This document shows positions 38,569 to 50,488 of a stretch of DNA of 64,000 nt, one piece after another. This DNA is from Citrobacter amalonaticus (GTDB lineage Bacteria; Pseudomonadota; Gammaproteobacteria; Enterobacterales; Enterobacteriaceae): NCBI RefSeq assembly GCF_018252635.1, contig NZ_JAGTXM010000002.1, forward strand, positions 576,962-640,961. Direction: 5' to 3'. The position numbers were made by a program, and so were the translations under genes. Position 1 is the stretch's first letter; each line of letters opens with the position of its first letter. The notes under the pieces are model-generated. The model did not search any database and was not told where the DNA came from. It was given only the letters and a program-made list of their open reading frames with translations.

Positions 38569-40164
38569 TTAATTTTCGATACCTTTGCTGCGCAGATAAT
38601 CTTCGTAGTTGCCGCTGAAGTCCACCACACGCTCAGGGGTGATTTCCAGCACGCGGGTCGCCAGTGAACTCACGAATTCACGGTCGTGAGAAACGAAGAT
38701 CAGGGTTCCCTGGTACATCTCCAGCGCCATGTTCAGCGATTCGATGGATTCCATATCAAGGTGGTTCGTCGGTTCATCCATGACCAGAATGTTGGGTTTC
38801 TGCATCATCAACTTACCGAACAGCATACGGCCCTTTTCCCCTCCCGAAAGCACCTTCGCGGGCTTTTTGATGTCGTCCTGGCTGAACAGCAAACGACCGA
38901 GGATGCTACGCACCGCCTGTTCGTCATCGCCTTCCTGCTTCCACTGGCTCATCCAGTCGAAGACCGTCAGATCGTTTTCGAATTCAAATTCGTGATCCTG
39001 CGCGTAATAGCCGATACGCGCGTTCTCAGACCATTTCACGGTACCGCTGTCGGCGTCCAGATCGCCTACCAGCGTTTTCAGCAGCGTCGATTTACCCACG
39101 CCGTTGGTCCCCAGTACCGCCAACTTTTCACCGACTTCCAGCAGCAAGTTCACGCCTTTAAACAGCGGGCCGTTATCGAAGCCCTTGCTGAGCGCTTCCA
39201 CTTCCAACGCATTACGGAACAGTTTCTTGTCCTGCTCGAAGCGGATGAACGGGTTCTGACGGCTGGACGCCTTCACTTCGTCGAGTTTGATTTTATCAAT
39301 CTGACGGGCACGCGACGTTGCCTGACGAGATTTAGACGCATTGGCGCTAAAACGGCTGACAAAAGATTGCAGGTCGGCAATCTGCGCTTTTTTCTTGGCG
39401 TTATCCGCCAGCAGACGTTCGCGCGCCTGCGTCGCGGCGGTCATGTATTCGTCGTAGTTACCCGGATAAATACGCAGTTCACCGTAGTCAAGATCCGCCA
39501 TGTGCGTACACACCATGTTCAGGAAGTGACGGTCGTGCGAAATGATGATCATGGTGCTGTCACGTTCGTTCAGCACCTGCTCCAGCCAGCGGATGGTGTC
39601 GATGTCCAGGTTGTTGGTTGGTTCATCGAGTAGCAGAATATCCGGATTGGAAAACAGCGCCTGCGCCAACAGCACACGTAACTTCCAGCCTGGAGCAACT
39701 TCACTCATCGGGCCGTAGTGTTGCTCCACCGGAATGCCGACGCCCAGCAGCAGTTCACCGGCGCGCGCTTCAGCAGAGTAACCGTCCATCTCGCCGTATT
39801 TCACTTCCAGATCGGCCACCTTGTAGCCATCTTCTTCGCTCATCTCCGGCAAGGCGTAGATGCGATCGCGTTCCTGCTTCACTTCCCACAGTTCACCGTG
39901 CCCCATGATAACCGTATCAAGCACCGTGTACTCTTCAAAAGCAAACTGATCCTGGCGCAGCTTACCGATACGCTCATTGGGATCGAGAGAAACGTTACCC
40001 AGCGTCGGCTCGAGATCGCCGCCGAGAATTTTCATGAAGGTGGATTTACCGCTACCGTTGGCGCCAATCAGGCCGTAACGGTTGCCGCCGCCAAATTTGA
40101 CGGAAATGTTTTCGAACAGCGGCTTACTGCCGAACTGCATGGTGACGTTGCTGGAAACTAACAC
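38569..40164 (-). CDS. ybiT: ABC-F family ATPase YbiT
   Basis: 531 residues, one more than E. coli YbiT (SKGIEN at the end). Two ABC domains with Walker A GANGSGKS and GTNGVGKS, signatures near VAPGWKLRV (degenerate) and LSGGEKGR, and Walker [12 protein letters not shown] and [11 protein letters not shown], separated by the charged P-site linker (about 240-300). No membrane segments. ABC-F proteins bind the ribosomal E site and affect translation; YbiT is one of four in E. coli and its specific task is not settled. The ATG at 40164 follows AGGATGCGTCC. Confidence 0.95.
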   Translation of the reverse strand: MLVSSNVTMQFGSKPLFENISVKFGGGNRYGLIGANGSGKSTFMKILGGDLEPTLGNVSLDPNERIGKLRQDQFAFEEYTVLDTVIMGHGELWEVKQERDRIYALPEMSEEDGYKVADLEVKYGEMDGYSAEARAGELLLGVGIPVEQHYGPMSEVAPGWKLRVLLAQALFSNPDILLLDEPTNNLDIDTIRWLEQVLNERDSTMIIISHDRHFLNMVCTHMADLDYGELRIYPGNYDEYMTAATQARERLLADNAKKKAQIADLQSFVSRFSANASKSRQATSRARQIDKIKLDEVKASSRQNPFIRFEQDKKLFRNALEVEALSKGFDNGPLFKGVNLLLEVGEKLAVLGTNGVGKSTLLKTLVGDLDADSGTVKWSENARIGYYAQDHEFEFENDLTVFDWMSQWKQEGDDEQAVRSILGRLLFSQDDIKKPAKVLSGGEKGRMLFGKLMMQKPNILVMDEPTNHLDMESIESLNMALEMYQGTLIFVSHDREFVSSLATRVLEITPERVVDFSGNYEDYLRSKGIEN

Positions 40165-40382
40165 GGACGCATCCTAAAGAATATGTGACAAACCGCGTAT
40201 TATGCCACAAGTCTTAAAGAAGATCGCGCCCCGTCGCAAACGACTACACTGGGAGTGACAAGAAAAAAATGTGATTTCGTACACATCTGAATTCCCTGTT
40301 AACTGGAATGCACATATAATGCGCTCCCAACACTACAGAATTCTCAACCCAACAGCCTGCCAGGCAATGAATCTCGCATAAC

Positions 40383-41303
40383 ATGAATATGAAATTAACA
40401 ACGTTTTTCGCGGCAGCACTCGCGGTAGTCGGCTTTTGCAGTACCGCATCCGCTGTCACCTATCCTCTGCCAACGGATGGTAGTCGCGTCATTGGTCAGA
40501 ATCAGGTTATCACCATCCCGGAAGATAACACGCAGCCGCTGGAATACTTTGCTGCTGAATACCAGATGGGGCTTTCCAACATGCTGGAAGCTAACCCGGG
40601 CGTGGACACCTTTCTGCCGAAAGGCGGCACCGTACTGAATATTCCGCAGCAGTTGATTCTGCCGGATACCGTGCACGAAGGCATCGTGATTAACAGCGCG
40701 GAAATGCGTCTGTACTACTACCCGAAAGGCACCAACACGGTGATCGTTCTGCCGATCGGTATCGGTCAGTTAGGTAAAGACACGCCAATCAACTGGACCA
40801 CCAAAGTAGAACGTAAGAAAGCCGGGCCGACCTGGACGCCAACCGCAAAAATGCACGCTGAATATCGTGCCGCAGGTGAACCGCTGCCCGCCGTTGTTCC
40901 TGCGGGCCCGGATAACCCGATGGGCCTGTACGCTCTGTACATTGGTCGTCTGTATGCCATCCATGGCACCAACGCGAACTTCGGTATCGGCCTGCGCGTA
41001 AGCCACGGCTGCGTGCGTCTGCGCAACGAAGACATCAAATTCCTGTTCCAGAATGTGCCTGTCGGCACGCGTGTACAGTTTATCGATGAGCCGGTAAAAG
41101 CTACCACCGAGCCAGACGGCAGCCGCTACATCGAAGTTCACAACCCACTGTCGACGACTGAAGCACAGTTTGAAGGCGGCGAAATCGTACCGATTACCTT
41201 GTCGAAGAGCATTCAGAACATCACCAACCAGGCTGATGTTGATCAGACGGTGGTAGAACAAGCCATTCAGAACCGCTCAGGGATGCCTGTTCGTCTGAAT
41301 TAA
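40383..41303 (+). CDS. ldtB: L,D-transpeptidase LdtB (YbiS)
   Basis: 306 residues, as in E. coli. The signal peptide ends [11 protein letters not shown] LysM-like segment (about 45-95) precedes the YkuD catalytic domain, whose motif HGTNANFG ... SHGCVRLRN places the nucleophile at Cys210. Known function: cross-linking of Braun lipoprotein (Lpp) to meso-diaminopimelate of peptidoglycan, in the periplasm. It has its own promoter region (218 bases, divergent from ybiT) and a strong shared terminator. Confidence 0.96.
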   Translation: MNMKLTTFFAAALAVVGFCSTASAVTYPLPTDGSRVIGQNQVITIPEDNTQPLEYFAAEYQMGLSNMLEANPGVDTFLPKGGTVLNIPQQLILPDTVHEGIVINSAEMRLYYYPKGTNTVIVLPIGIGQLGKDTPINWTTKVERKKAGPTWTPTAKMHAEYRAAGEPLPAVVPAGPDNPMGLYALYIGRLYAIHGTNANFGIGLRVSHGCVRLRNEDIKFLFQNVPVGTRVQFIDEPVKATTEPDGSRYIEVHNPLSTTEAQFEGGEIVPITLSKSIQNITNQADVDQTVVEQAIQNRSGMPVRLN

Positions 41304-41318
41304 TGATCCCCAGAACAC

Positions 41319-41348
41319 AAAAAAGGCGGAAGATTTTCCGCCTTTTTT
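41319..41348. terminator. Bidirectional terminator, ldtB/ybiR
   Basis: AAAAAAGGCGGAA-GATT-TTCCGCCTTTTTT forms a 13-base stem with a four-base loop and poly-A/poly-T on either side. It serves the convergent ldtB and ybiR. Confidence 0.92.
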
Positions 41349-41363
41349 ATTGCTCCACCTGTT

Positions 41364-42476
41364 TCAGCGTAGGAGCAGCAATAACGCAAATCCTGACACC
41401 GACGCCCACACCAGCATGGGAATGGAATAGAGATGAAAGCGCCACCAGATGCGCCGATCGTTTGCCATCCGTAGCGCAATCAAGTTTGCCAGCGATCCCG
41501 GCAACAGACCAAATCCGCCGACGTTGACCGCCCATGCCAGCAGCACGCCAGGAGGCACGTAATTCAGCAACAAGATGGTAGTAGGGACATTGCTGATAAA
41601 CTGCGACAGGCCAATTGCCGTCAGCCACAGGCCGGGTCCAGACAGCGAGCCGACATGATTTAACGTCCCCTGCAATACCGGCAGTTGGGTCAGTAGATGG
41701 ACATCAATAAACATCGCCATAAACACCAGTAGCAGCGTCCAGTCAACACTCAGCAGTACACGACGCGCCAGTAACAGGAAACCGAGTGCCACAATCGCCA
41801 GGCCAGCTAACTCCTGCTTAAGTTCCAGTGCCGTCAGAAAAACGATGTACAGTCCCAGACAGCCCCATACCAACCGGGGCTGCCACTCTGGCTGGCTTGT
41901 CCCGGTATGATATTGCAGCGGTTTATTGGGGAAACAAAACCAACAGAGTACCAGCAGCGTCAGTATCATCGCAGCGGCAAGCGGTGCCATCTGGCTGATA
42001 AACGCCAAAAATGAGAGGCCTGAACGCCCCCACAGCAGAATGTTTTGCGGGTTGCCGATCGGCGTCAGCAATGAACCGGCATTGACCGCCAGCGCTTCAA
42101 AAATAATGAGCCGGTTGACCGGTATCGCGCACAGCTTCTTCAGCGTAATGGTCAGTGGCACGACGATAAACAGTGCGACATCGTTGGTCAGAAACGTGGA
42201 AAGCAGTGCCGCTGCCAGCACCATGAACATCGCCAGACGACGTTCAGTCGCAAAGCGGCGGGTCATTTTGCGTCCCAGCACATCAAAATAACCGCTAAGC
42301 TCAACGCCTTTGGTTAGCAGCATCAGGCCGCTCAGGGTGATAATGGTGTGCCAGTCAATAGCACCGGACCAGGTCCGTGGCGCGAACGGTACCCACAAAC
42401 TCAACCCCACGCCAGCAACAATCAATAGTTGAAAAAAACGGTCGCGTTTCAACGCCCGTAATATAGGCAGGTTCAT
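41364..42476 (-). CDS. ybiR: ArsB/NhaD-superfamily permease YbiR
   Basis: 370 residues (372 in E. coli), hydrophobic throughout with about ten membrane segments. Conserved stretches include [17 protein letters not shown] and [18 protein letters not shown], the family signature also found in citrate and sodium/proton antiporters. The substrate is unknown. Its ATG overlaps the mntR stop by four bases (ATGA), so the two are coupled. This coupling suggests a link with manganese homeostasis, but that is inference. Confidence 0.9.
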   Translation of the reverse strand: MNLPILRALKRDRFFQLLIVAGVGLSLWVPFAPRTWSGAIDWHTIITLSGLMLLTKGVELSGYFDVLGRKMTRRFATERRLAMFMVLAAALLSTFLTNDVALFIVVPLTITLKKLCAIPVNRLIIFEALAVNAGSLLTPIGNPQNILLWGRSGLSFLAFISQMAPLAAAMILTLLVLCWFCFPNKPLQYHTGTSQPEWQPRLVWGCLGLYIVFLTALELKQELAGLAIVALGFLLLARRVLLSVDWTLLLVFMAMFIDVHLLTQLPVLQGTLNHVGSLSGPGLWLTAIGLSQFISNVPTTILLLNYVPPGVLLAWAVNVGGFGLLPGSLANLIALRMANDRRIWWRFHLYSIPMLVWASVSGFALLLLLR

Positions 42477-42946
42477 TCAACGGAGGTTCCGTGTTGTTCG
42501 GTAAACAGCCGGAATGCCTCCAGCGTCTCCTGGCTAACATGGTGCTCCATCCCCTCGGCATCGCGACGGGCAATCTCCGCGCTCACCCCCAGCACCAGCA
42601 GGAAGTTCTCCACGATCTGATGGCGTTCGCGGCTTTCCTGCGCCAGCTTCTCCCCTTCCGGAGTTAAGAAAACGCCGCGCCAGGGAATCATTTCAATCAG
42701 TCCCACCGACGCCAGACGCTTGAGCATCTTGGCCACCGTCGGCTGAGACACCCCCAGCCGGGCCGCCATATCCACCTGACGCGCCTCTCCGACTTCAATA
42801 ATCAAATCAGAAATTAACTCAACGTAGTCGTCGATCAGTTCGCGGCGATGCGCCTCCCTCACCTGACGAAACCCTTCAACGTGTTCCTCAACGTTAACTA
42901 ACTGCGTCACTTTTTTTGTTGTTGGCATACCTGCGCGACGACTCAT
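42473..42946 (-). CDS. mntR: Manganese-responsive repressor MntR
   Basis: 157 residues (155 in E. coli). The N-terminal winged helix includes [21 protein letters not shown]; the dimerisation domain carries metal ligands in the EXXH-type stretches ([19 protein letters not shown]). It belongs to the DtxR family. Known: with bound Mn it represses mntH and mntS and activates mntP. It is divergent from mntS, and two MntR-like palindromes lie in the 185-base gap. Confidence 0.96.
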   Translation of the reverse strand: MSRRAGMPTTKKVTQLVNVEEHVEGFRQVREAHRRELIDDYVELISDLIIEVGEARQVDMAARLGVSQPTVAKMLKRLASVGLIEMIPWRGVFLTPEGEKLAQESRERHQIVENFLLVLGVSAEIARRDAEGMEHHVSQETLEAFRLFTEQHGTSVE

Positions 42947-43034
42947 TCTGCTTCCTCATTCCTGTGACGCATTAACAGCATCTAATTGGAGAGCGCTCAT
43001 TGTAAACCAGAGTTGCCCGGGCACAAAAAATTAA

Positions 43035-43078
43035 CGTTTTAGCAATAGCTATATAATATAGCCTGTGCTATATCTGTA
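43035..43078. promoter_or_regulatory. Two tandem MntR boxes upstream of mntS
   Basis: TTTTAGC-AATA-GCTATAT (43037-43054) and ATATAGC-CTGT-GCTATAT (43056-43073) are palindromes of identical geometry, with centres 19 bases apart, so two dimers would sit on the same side over roughly two helix turns. They match the known MntR operators with TAGC/GCTA cores. Confidence 0.8.
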
Positions 43079-43131
43079 TGTAATGCAGTCATCCCTCATG
43101 GACAGAGGGACCAGAAAGTCAGGAGGTCAAT

Positions 43132-43260
43132 ATGAATGAGTTCAAGAGGTGTATGCGCGTGTTTAGTCACTCTCCCTTTAAAGTCCGGTTAATGCTGCTC
43201 TCAATGCTGTGCGATATGATCAACAGCAAACCTGAGCAGGACAAACCCTCAGAAAAATAA
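43132..43260 (+). CDS. mntS: Small protein MntS
   Basis: 42 residues, almost identical to E. coli MntS (begins MNEFKRCMRVFSHSPF). AGGAGG lies six bases before the ATG. Known: MntS is made when manganese is low, raises the available Mn pool by inhibiting the MntP exporter, and its gene was first described as the sRNA RybA. Two MntR boxes precede it. A hairpin GCGGCGT ... ACGCCGC (43262-43281) right after the stop is a probable terminator. The rest of the 277-base gap before ybiP shows no gene. Confidence 0.94.
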   Translation: MNEFKRCMRVFSHSPFKVRLMLLSMLCDMINSKPEQDKPSEK

Positions 43261-43537
43261 CGCGGCGTCGCGGTACGCCGCTTCATCTGGCTGCCATGCA
43301 CCGCCGTTACACGCCTGTTTATGTCAAAATAGCCCTTCTTTTTGTCGGATTTGCTAACCCCTTCGCAAAACAATTTCTGTCTGCCAGTTGACCTTCACAT
43401 TCACACGCTCTATCTTCTTGCAGCCCTGCCTAACATGCGGCTCGCAGATGCGGACCTCTTCCCCTCTTCACGCACTCTCAGCAGGTAATGACCCTTGGCG
43501 CCAGGGTGAGCACATGGCGTTTTTGCGATAGTGGCAT

Positions 43538-45124
43538 ATGAATTTAACCCTCAAAGACTCGCTTCTTGCCCGCAGCCGGGCCCTTAGCCCGTGGACTGGC
43601 TTTTATGTGTTGCAGTCCCTGCTGATCAACCTGGCGCTGGGCTATCCGCTTAGTCTGCTGTATACCCTTGCTTTTACCTGCATTTTGCAATTGCTCTGGC
43701 GAAGTGCGCCGAGAGCGCAAAAGGTCCTGATTGGCGTATGCTCGCTTGTCGCCGCCTGTTACTTTCCTTTCGGTCAGGCCTACGGATCGCCAAACTTTAA
43801 TACGTTGCTGGCGCTGCACTCAACCAACATGGAAGAGTCCACAGAGATCCTGACGATTTTCCCCTGGTACAGCTACCTGATGGGGGTGTTTATCTTTGCC
43901 CTTGGCGTGATCGCCGTGCGTCGCAAACCAGATGAAGAGAAAAAGCGCTGGAATAAATATGACAGCCTGTGTCTGCTGTTCAGCGTCGTCGCCTTTTTTG
44001 TCACCCCCGTACAGAACCTGGCCTGGGGCGGCGTGTTTAAATTAAAGGATACCGGCTACCCGGTGTTCCGTTTCGCCAAAGACGTCATCGTCAACAACAA
44101 TGAAGTCATTGAAGAACAGGAACGGATGGCGAAATTCGCCAGCATGAAAGACACCTGGACCGTCACCGCCGTGAAACCGAAGTATCACACTTACGTGGTG
44201 GTGATCGGTGAAAGCGCTCGCCGTGATGCGCTAGGGGCGTTTGGCGGTCATTGGGATAACACCCCATTTGCCAGCAGCGTTAACGGCTACCTGTTTGCCG
44301 ATTACGTCGCGGCCAGCGGGTCAACGCAAAAATCGCTCGGGCTGACCCTCAACCGGGTCGTTGACGATAAGCCACAGTATCAGGACAACTTTGTCACGCT
44401 GGCTAACCGCGCCGGTTTCCAGACCTGGTGGTTCTCGAATCAGGGACAAATCGGCGAATACGATACCGCCATCGCCAGTATCGCGAAGCGAGCTGATGAA
44501 GTGCATTTTCTGAAAAGCGGTGACTTCGAAGCGGATAAAAACACCCAGGACGAGGCGTTGTTAAAAATGACCGCGCAGGTGCTGGAAACGGAACGCACCC
44601 AGCCGCAGCTGATTGTCCTGCATCTGATGGGTTCTCATCCGCAGGCGTGTGACCGTACCAAAGGGAAGTACGACACGTTCGTCCAGTCGAAAGAGACCTC
44701 CTGCTATCTCTACACCATGACCCAGACCGACGACCTGCTGCGAAAGTTGTACGATCAGCTTCGCAACAGCGGCGGCAGTTTCTCGTTGGTATACTTCTCC
44801 GATCACGGTCTCGCCTTTAAAGAACGTGGGAAGGAAGTGCAATATCTGGCGCATGACGACCAGTTCCAGCAAAACTTCCAGGTCCCGTTTATGGTGCTCT
44901 CCAGCGATGATAAAGCGCATAAGATCGTCAAAGCGCGGCGTTCCGCCAACGATTTCCTCGGTTTCTTCTCACAGTGGACAGGTATCAGCGCAAAAGAGAT
45001 TAAGATGAAGTACCGTTTTATCTCCGAACAGAAGGCCGGACCGGTGTATATCACCAACTTCAAGTTGCAGAAGGTGGATTACACTCATCTGGGAAGCGAT
45101 ATTTTTAGCACCACATCGCGCTAA
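43538..45124 (+). CDS. ybiP: Phosphoethanolamine-transferase-like protein YbiP
   Basis: 528 residues (527 in E. coli). Four to five membrane helices occupy about residues 15-170. The periplasmic sulfatase-fold domain carries GESARRDALG (metal-binding Glu), the Thr nucleophile in SGSTQKSLGLT, and the SDHGLAF metal site. This is the EptA/EptB/EptC/OpgE superfamily, which transfers phosphoethanolamine from phosphatidylethanolamine to lipid A, core sugars or glucans. The acceptor for YbiP is unknown. The start lacks a clear Shine-Dalgarno sequence (GATAGTGGCAT), but agrees with the E. coli N-terminus. Confidence 0.92.
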   Translation: MNLTLKDSLLARSRALSPWTGFYVLQSLLINLALGYPLSLLYTLAFTCILQLLWRSAPRAQKVLIGVCSLVAACYFPFGQAYGSPNFNTLLALHSTNMEESTEILTIFPWYSYLMGVFIFALGVIAVRRKPDEEKKRWNKYDSLCLLFSVVAFFVTPVQNLAWGGVFKLKDTGYPVFRFAKDVIVNNNEVIEEQERMAKFASMKDTWTVTAVKPKYHTYVVVIGESARRDALGAFGGHWDNTPFASSVNGYLFADYVAASGSTQKSLGLTLNRVVDDKPQYQDNFVTLANRAGFQTWWFSNQGQIGEYDTAIASIAKRADEVHFLKSGDFEADKNTQDEALLKMTAQVLETERTQPQLIVLHLMGSHPQACDRTKGKYDTFVQSKETSCYLYTMTQTDDLLRKLYDQLRNSGGSFSLVYFSDHGLAFKERGKEVQYLAHDDQFQQNFQVPFMVLSSDDKAHKIVKARRSANDFLGFFSQWTGISAKEIKMKYRFISEQKAGPVYITNFKLQKVDYTHLGSDIFSTTSR

Positions 45125-45143
45125 ACCGTCGTGAAAAACAGCC

Positions 45144-45175
45144 AAAAAAAATCCGCCACTTGAGGCGGATTTTTT
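45144..45175. terminator. Bidirectional terminator, ybiP/ompX
   Basis: AAAAAAATCCGCC-ACTTGA-GGCGGATTTTTT forms a GC stem flanked by A and T runs between the convergent ybiP and ompX genes. Confidence 0.92.
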
Positions 45176-45190
45176 ATATCACCGACGTGA

Positions 45191-45706
45191 TTAGAAGCGG
45201 TAACCAACGCCTGCAATCCAGGTGCCAACGTCAACGCTACGAATACGGCTCTGCTCGTAAGAGAAGTCCAGCGCAACGTTTTCGATCGGGTTGAACTGCA
45301 GACCTGCGCCATAAGAGAAACCATAATCGCTGGTATCATCTTTATGCGTCGGGTAGTTAGTGTCCTGGAATTTACCGTAGCCCACACCCACAACACCGTA
45401 GATGCTTGCCCAGTCGTTCAGACGGTAAGCCGGACCAGCAGTGATGCCGTAGTACTGAGTTTTGTTGTAATCGCCTGCACCGTTAGTACGATCTTTTTCG
45501 GTGTAAGTGAAGGAACCGATTACGCCCAGCGGGTTGTTGTCCTGCTCATAGCGATACTTCAGGTTGAAACCGTTCATTTTGTTCGCCGCGCCCTGAGCAT
45601 CGCTCTGCGCATAACCACCGGTAACGGTAGAGGTTGCAGCGACAGCGGAACCTGCGGAGATAGCCAGAACAGCGGCCAGTGCTGAAAGACATGCAATTTT
45701 TTTCAT
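45191..45706 (-). CDS. ompX: Outer membrane protein OmpX
   Basis: 171 residues from the ATG at 45706, as in E. coli; the signal peptide ends GSAVAATST. The mature part is an eight-stranded beta-barrel with alternating aromatic strands (FNLKYRYEQD, GSFTYTEK, YYGITAGPAYRL, DYGFSYGAGLQF) and the C-terminal WIAGVGYRF. Known: a small outer-membrane barrel with protruding strands, linked to surface interaction and stress; its mRNA is a target of small RNAs. Confidence 0.97.
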   Translation of the reverse strand: MKKIACLSALAAVLAISAGSAVAATSTVTGGYAQSDAQGAANKMNGFNLKYRYEQDNNPLGVIGSFTYTEKDRTNGAGDYNKTQYYGITAGPAYRLNDWASIYGVVGVGYGKFQDTNYPTHKDDTSDYGFSYGAGLQFNPIENVALDFSYEQSRIRSVDVGTWIAGVGYRF

Positions 45707-46095
45707 AACCACCTCAAATGTGCTTCAAATAAATCCTAAGTGTTAAATATATCAAAAATTGATGAGAAACTCTTTGCGATTAGTGATGTCTAACGGAGCA
45801 TTTCATGTAACAGAACATTTCCATGAACCGCTATCTCTTTCAATTAACATCACTTTTCCAGATATATGCCCCATTATTACGCGCATAACAAAGGGTATTC
45901 ATCCAGATTATTCCTAATCTGCCAGCGCATTAATCCATCAACTTGCCGCCATTTTACGGCTTTCCAGGAATTTTTTTTCAACGAAGACTCAACCGTAGGA
46001 GGTTATTTCCATTACACTGCCTCTTTTACTTTTCTATACACAAATCAGGCAAGTTGCTGGATGCCGTGTATCTACAGTTATAGTCGGGAGAAAGG
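45707..46095. other. 389-base ompX/rhtA divergent intergenic region
   Basis: The region is AT-rich and contains the long ompX leader side and the rhtA promoter. I see no ORF with a ribosome binding site and no strong hairpin. Short ORFs here lack coding character. Confidence 0.6.
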
Positions 46096-46983
46096 ATGCC
46101 AGGGTCGTTACGTAAAGCGCCAGTTTGGTTGCCCATCTTAGTACTGCTTATCGCCATGTCCTCGATCCAGAGCGGCGCATCGCTGGCAAAATCACTGTTC
46201 CCGCTGGTTGGCGCGCCCGGCGTGACCGCCCTTCGTCTGGCCCTGGGCACAGTGATCCTTATTGTCTTCTTCAAACCCTGGCGTCTACGTTTTGCCAAAG
46301 AGCAGCGCCTGCCGCTGCTTTTTTACGGCCTGTCGCTAGGGGGAATGAACTACCTCTTCTATTTGTCGATTCAGACAGTCCCGCTGGGGATCGCGGTCGC
46401 CCTGGAGTTTACCGGGCCGCTGGCGGTCGCCCTGTTCTCTTCGCGACGCCCCGTTGATTTTATCTGGGTGGTGCTGGCCGTTCTCGGGCTCTGGTTCCTG
46501 CTACCGCTGGGTCAGGACGTTTCGCATGTCGACCTGTTCGGCGCCGCCATGGCGCTGGGTGCGGGTGCCTGTTGGGCTATCTATATTCTTAGCGGTCAAC
46601 GCGCCGGTGCTGAACATGGCCCGGCCACCGTCGCGGTAGGCTCGCTGATTGCCGCTCTGGTTTTCGTCCCACTGGGCGTGGCGCAGGCCGGAGAAGCGCT
46701 GTGGCACTGGTCGGTGATTCCGCTGGGGCTGGCGGTTGCAGTGCTGTCGACAGCGCTCCCCTACTCGCTGGAGATGATTGCCTTAACCCGCCTGCCTACG
46801 CGCACCTTTGGTACGTTGATGAGTATGGAACCTGCACTGGCCGCCGTGGCAGGTATCCTGTTTCTGGGCGAAACGCTGACGCCGGTCCAGTTGCTGGCGC
46901 TTTGCGCGATCATTGCCGCCTCAATGGGCTCGACGCTGACCATTCGGCCGGAAAGCAAAATAAAAGAGGTTGATGTAAATTAA
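46096..46983 (+). CDS. rhtA: Threonine/homoserine exporter RhtA
   Basis: 295 residues, as in E. coli. Ten hydrophobic segments form two EamA/DMT halves. Conserved stretches are GAPGVTALRLALG, YLSIQTVPLGIAVALEFTGPL and LPTRTFGTLMSMEPALAA. GGAGAAAGG precedes the ATG. Known function: inner-membrane export of threonine and homoserine. It is divergent from ompX and followed by dps. Confidence 0.96.
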   Translation: MPGSLRKAPVWLPILVLLIAMSSIQSGASLAKSLFPLVGAPGVTALRLALGTVILIVFFKPWRLRFAKEQRLPLLFYGLSLGGMNYLFYLSIQTVPLGIAVALEFTGPLAVALFSSRRPVDFIWVVLAVLGLWFLLPLGQDVSHVDLFGAAMALGAGACWAIYILSGQRAGAEHGPATVAVGSLIAALVFVPLGVAQAGEALWHWSVIPLGLAVAVLSTALPYSLEMIALTRLPTRTFGTLMSMEPALAAVAGILFLGETLTPVQLLALCAIIAASMGSTLTIRPESKIKEVDVN

Positions 46984-47796
<813 letters not shown>

Positions 47797-47820
47797 TCGC
47801 ATCATAAGTATTCCCTCTAT

Positions 47821-47845
47821 AACCCTCGCCACGGCGGGGGTTTTG
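47821..47845 (+). terminator. dps terminator
   Basis: AACCCTCGCC and GGCGGGGGTT form a stem with one T-G pair, followed by TTTT. It starts 24 bases after the dps stop. Confidence 0.85.
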
Positions 47846-47987
47846 CACTTTTATGGTGCATTACATCTTTCTTTCCCGCCACAAAGTAAAATATTTGTAA
47901 TAATCACCTCACACAATCGTTAATGAAAGATTGTTTTATCAACGATATTTACGCTAAATAGGCAGACCGTAAGCGCACCCTCCTGAC

Positions 47988-48017
47988 TGCACTAAATCAG
48001 TGCCCCAACATGGTGCA
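47988..48017. promoter_or_regulatory. NtrC-type enhancer sites upstream of glnH
   Basis: TGCACTAAATCAGTGC and CCCCAACATGGTGCA both resemble the NtrC consensus TGCACCA-N3/4-TGGTGCA, and lie about 75-105 bases upstream of the sigma-54 promoter. The arrangement is that of the E. coli glnHPQ control region. Confidence 0.7.
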
Positions 48018-48072
48018 AAAAGTGAGTTTTGCTCCGCGAACTGTGCAAAAGTGCGCTGTCCCCTCTTGTTAA

Positions 48073-48906
<834 letters not shown>

Positions 48907-48929
48907 TAAAACGTTTTGCCTTCAGATGT

Positions 48930-48957
48930 TGCCCGGGGGCGCTAAGCGTACCGGGCA
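48930..48957 (+). terminator. Intercistronic hairpin glnH-glnP
   Basis: TGCCCGGGGGCG ... GTACCGGGCA forms a GC stem followed by TTTGATTTTTT. A REP-like attenuator here would explain more binding protein than permease, as is usual in such operons. Confidence 0.65.
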
Positions 48958-48992
48958 TTTGATTTTTTTCACCACGGTAACAGGAACTACAT

Positions 48993-49652
48993 ATGCAGTT
49001 TGACTGGAGTGCCATCTGGCCCGCCATTCCGATCCTGCTTCAGGGTGCCAAAATGACCCTGTGGATCTCCATCCTCGGTCTGGCCGGCGGGATCATCATT
49101 GGATTGCTGGCGGGTTTAGCCCGTACCTATGGCGGCTGGATCGCCAATCACGTCTCTCTCGTTTTTATTGAAGTCATCCGCGGAACGCCGATCGTCGTCC
49201 AGGTGATGTACATCTATTTTGCCCTGCCGATGGCCTTCCCGGACTTGCGCATCGATACCTTTAGCGCCGCCGTTATCACGATTATGATTAACTCCGGTGC
49301 CTATATTGCGGAAATCACTCGTGGTTCGGTCCTGTCGATCCATAAAGGATTTAGCGAAGCCGGTCTGGCGCTGGGTCTTTCCCGTCGCGAAACCATCCGT
49401 CATGTGATCATGCCCCTCGCGCTGCGTCGTATGCTGCCTTCGCTCGGTAACCAGTTAATCATCAGTATCAAAGATACGTCGCTGTTTATCGTCATCGGCG
49501 CGGCAGAACTGACCCGAAGCGGTCAGGAAATTATCGCCGGCAACTTCCGCGCCCTGGAAATCTGGACCGCGGTAGGTGTTATCTATCTCATTATCACGCA
49601 AGTCCTGAATATCGTGCTTCGTAGTCTGGAAAGAAGGATGAAAATCCTGTGA
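48993..49652 (+). CDS. glnP: Glutamine ABC importer permease GlnP
   Basis: 219 residues, as in E. coli. Five hydrophobic segments and the polar amino-acid permease EAA loop ([23 protein letters not shown]). AACAGGAACTACAT precedes the ATG. It forms the transmembrane homodimer of the GlnHPQ importer. Confidence 0.97.
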   Translation: MQFDWSAIWPAIPILLQGAKMTLWISILGLAGGIIIGLLAGLARTYGGWIANHVSLVFIEVIRGTPIVVQVMYIYFALPMAFPDLRIDTFSAAVITIMINSGAYIAEITRGSVLSIHKGFSEAGLALGLSRRETIRHVIMPLALRRMLPSLGNQLIISIKDTSLFIVIGAAELTRSGQEIIAGNFRALEIWTAVGVIYLIITQVLNIVLRSLERRMKIL

Positions 49653-50371
49653 TTGAATTTAAAAACGTCTCAAAGCATTTTGGCCCAACCAAGGTGCTGC
49701 ATAACATTGATCTGAACATTAAGCAGGGCGAAGTGGTGGTGATTATCGGGCCATCAGGTTCCGGTAAATCCACGCTGTTGCGCTGCATTAATAAACTCGA
49801 AGAGATCACTTCTGGCGATCTGATTGTCGATGGGCTGAAGGTCAACGATCCGAAGGTTGACGAGCGTCTGATCCGCCAGGAAGCCGGAATGGTATTCCAG
49901 CAGTTCTATCTTTTCCCGCACCTGACCGCGCTGGAGAACGTCATGTTTGGCCCGTTGCGCGTGCGTGGGACGAACAAAGACGCAGCCGAGAAGCAGGCGA
50001 AAGAGCTGTTGGCGAAAGTAGGTCTGGCTGAGCGCGCTCATCATTACCCGTCTGAACTTTCCGGCGGTCAGCAGCAGCGTGTGGCGATTGCCCGCGCCCT
50101 TGCGGTGAAGCCGAAGATGATGCTTTTTGATGAGCCAACCTCTGCGCTCGATCCAGAACTGCGCCATGAAGTGCTGAAAGTAATGCAGGATCTGGCGGAA
50201 GAAGGGATGACGATGGTCATCGTCACGCACGAAATCGGCTTTGCCGAAAAAGTCGCTTCACGCCTGATTTTTATTGATAAAGGCCGTATTGCCGAGGACG
50301 GCAATCCGCAAACCTTGATTGAAAACCCGCCAAGCCAGCGCCTGCAGGAGTTCTTGCAGCACGTTTCCTGA
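49649..50371 (+). CDS. glnQ: Glutamine ABC importer ATPase GlnQ, GTG start
   Basis: 240 residues. The GTG start overlaps the glnP stop by four bases (GTGA), with AAGAAGGATG upstream inside glnP. Walker [10 protein letters not shown], the Q-loop, signature LSGGQQQR, Walker [13 protein letters not shown] and the H-loop VTHEIG are all intact. It energises glutamine uptake. Confidence 0.97.
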   Translation: MIEFKNVSKHFGPTKVLHNIDLNIKQGEVVVIIGPSGSGKSTLLRCINKLEEITSGDLIVDGLKVNDPKVDERLIRQEAGMVFQQFYLFPHLTALENVMFGPLRVRGTNKDAAEKQAKELLAKVGLAERAHHYPSELSGGQQQRVAIARALAVKPKMMLFDEPTSALDPELRHEVLKVMQDLAEEGMTMVIVTHEIGFAEKVASRLIFIDKGRIAEDGNPQTLIENPPSQRLQEFLQHVS

Positions 50372-50378
50372 CGGCCAG

Positions 50379-50408
50379 CCTCCCTTCCGCCAGGAGGGGA
50401 GGTTTCTC
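50379..50408 (+). terminator. glnQ terminator
   Basis: CCTCCC and GGGAGG (12-base loop) followed by TTTCTCT, eight bases after the glnQ stop. Confidence 0.7.
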
Positions 50409-50488
50409 TACGACTCTTCCCATTTCGAATCGCCGCGCCTCCAGCCACTATACTTATCTCTTTGTTCTGTTTTCTCACTGGAGGAGTC

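Noticed and set aside
38686-39633. 315-codon open frame on the plus strand opposite ybiT
   Set aside because: Mirror frame of the ABC-F gene, with His/Arg-rich low-complexity composition and no start signals.
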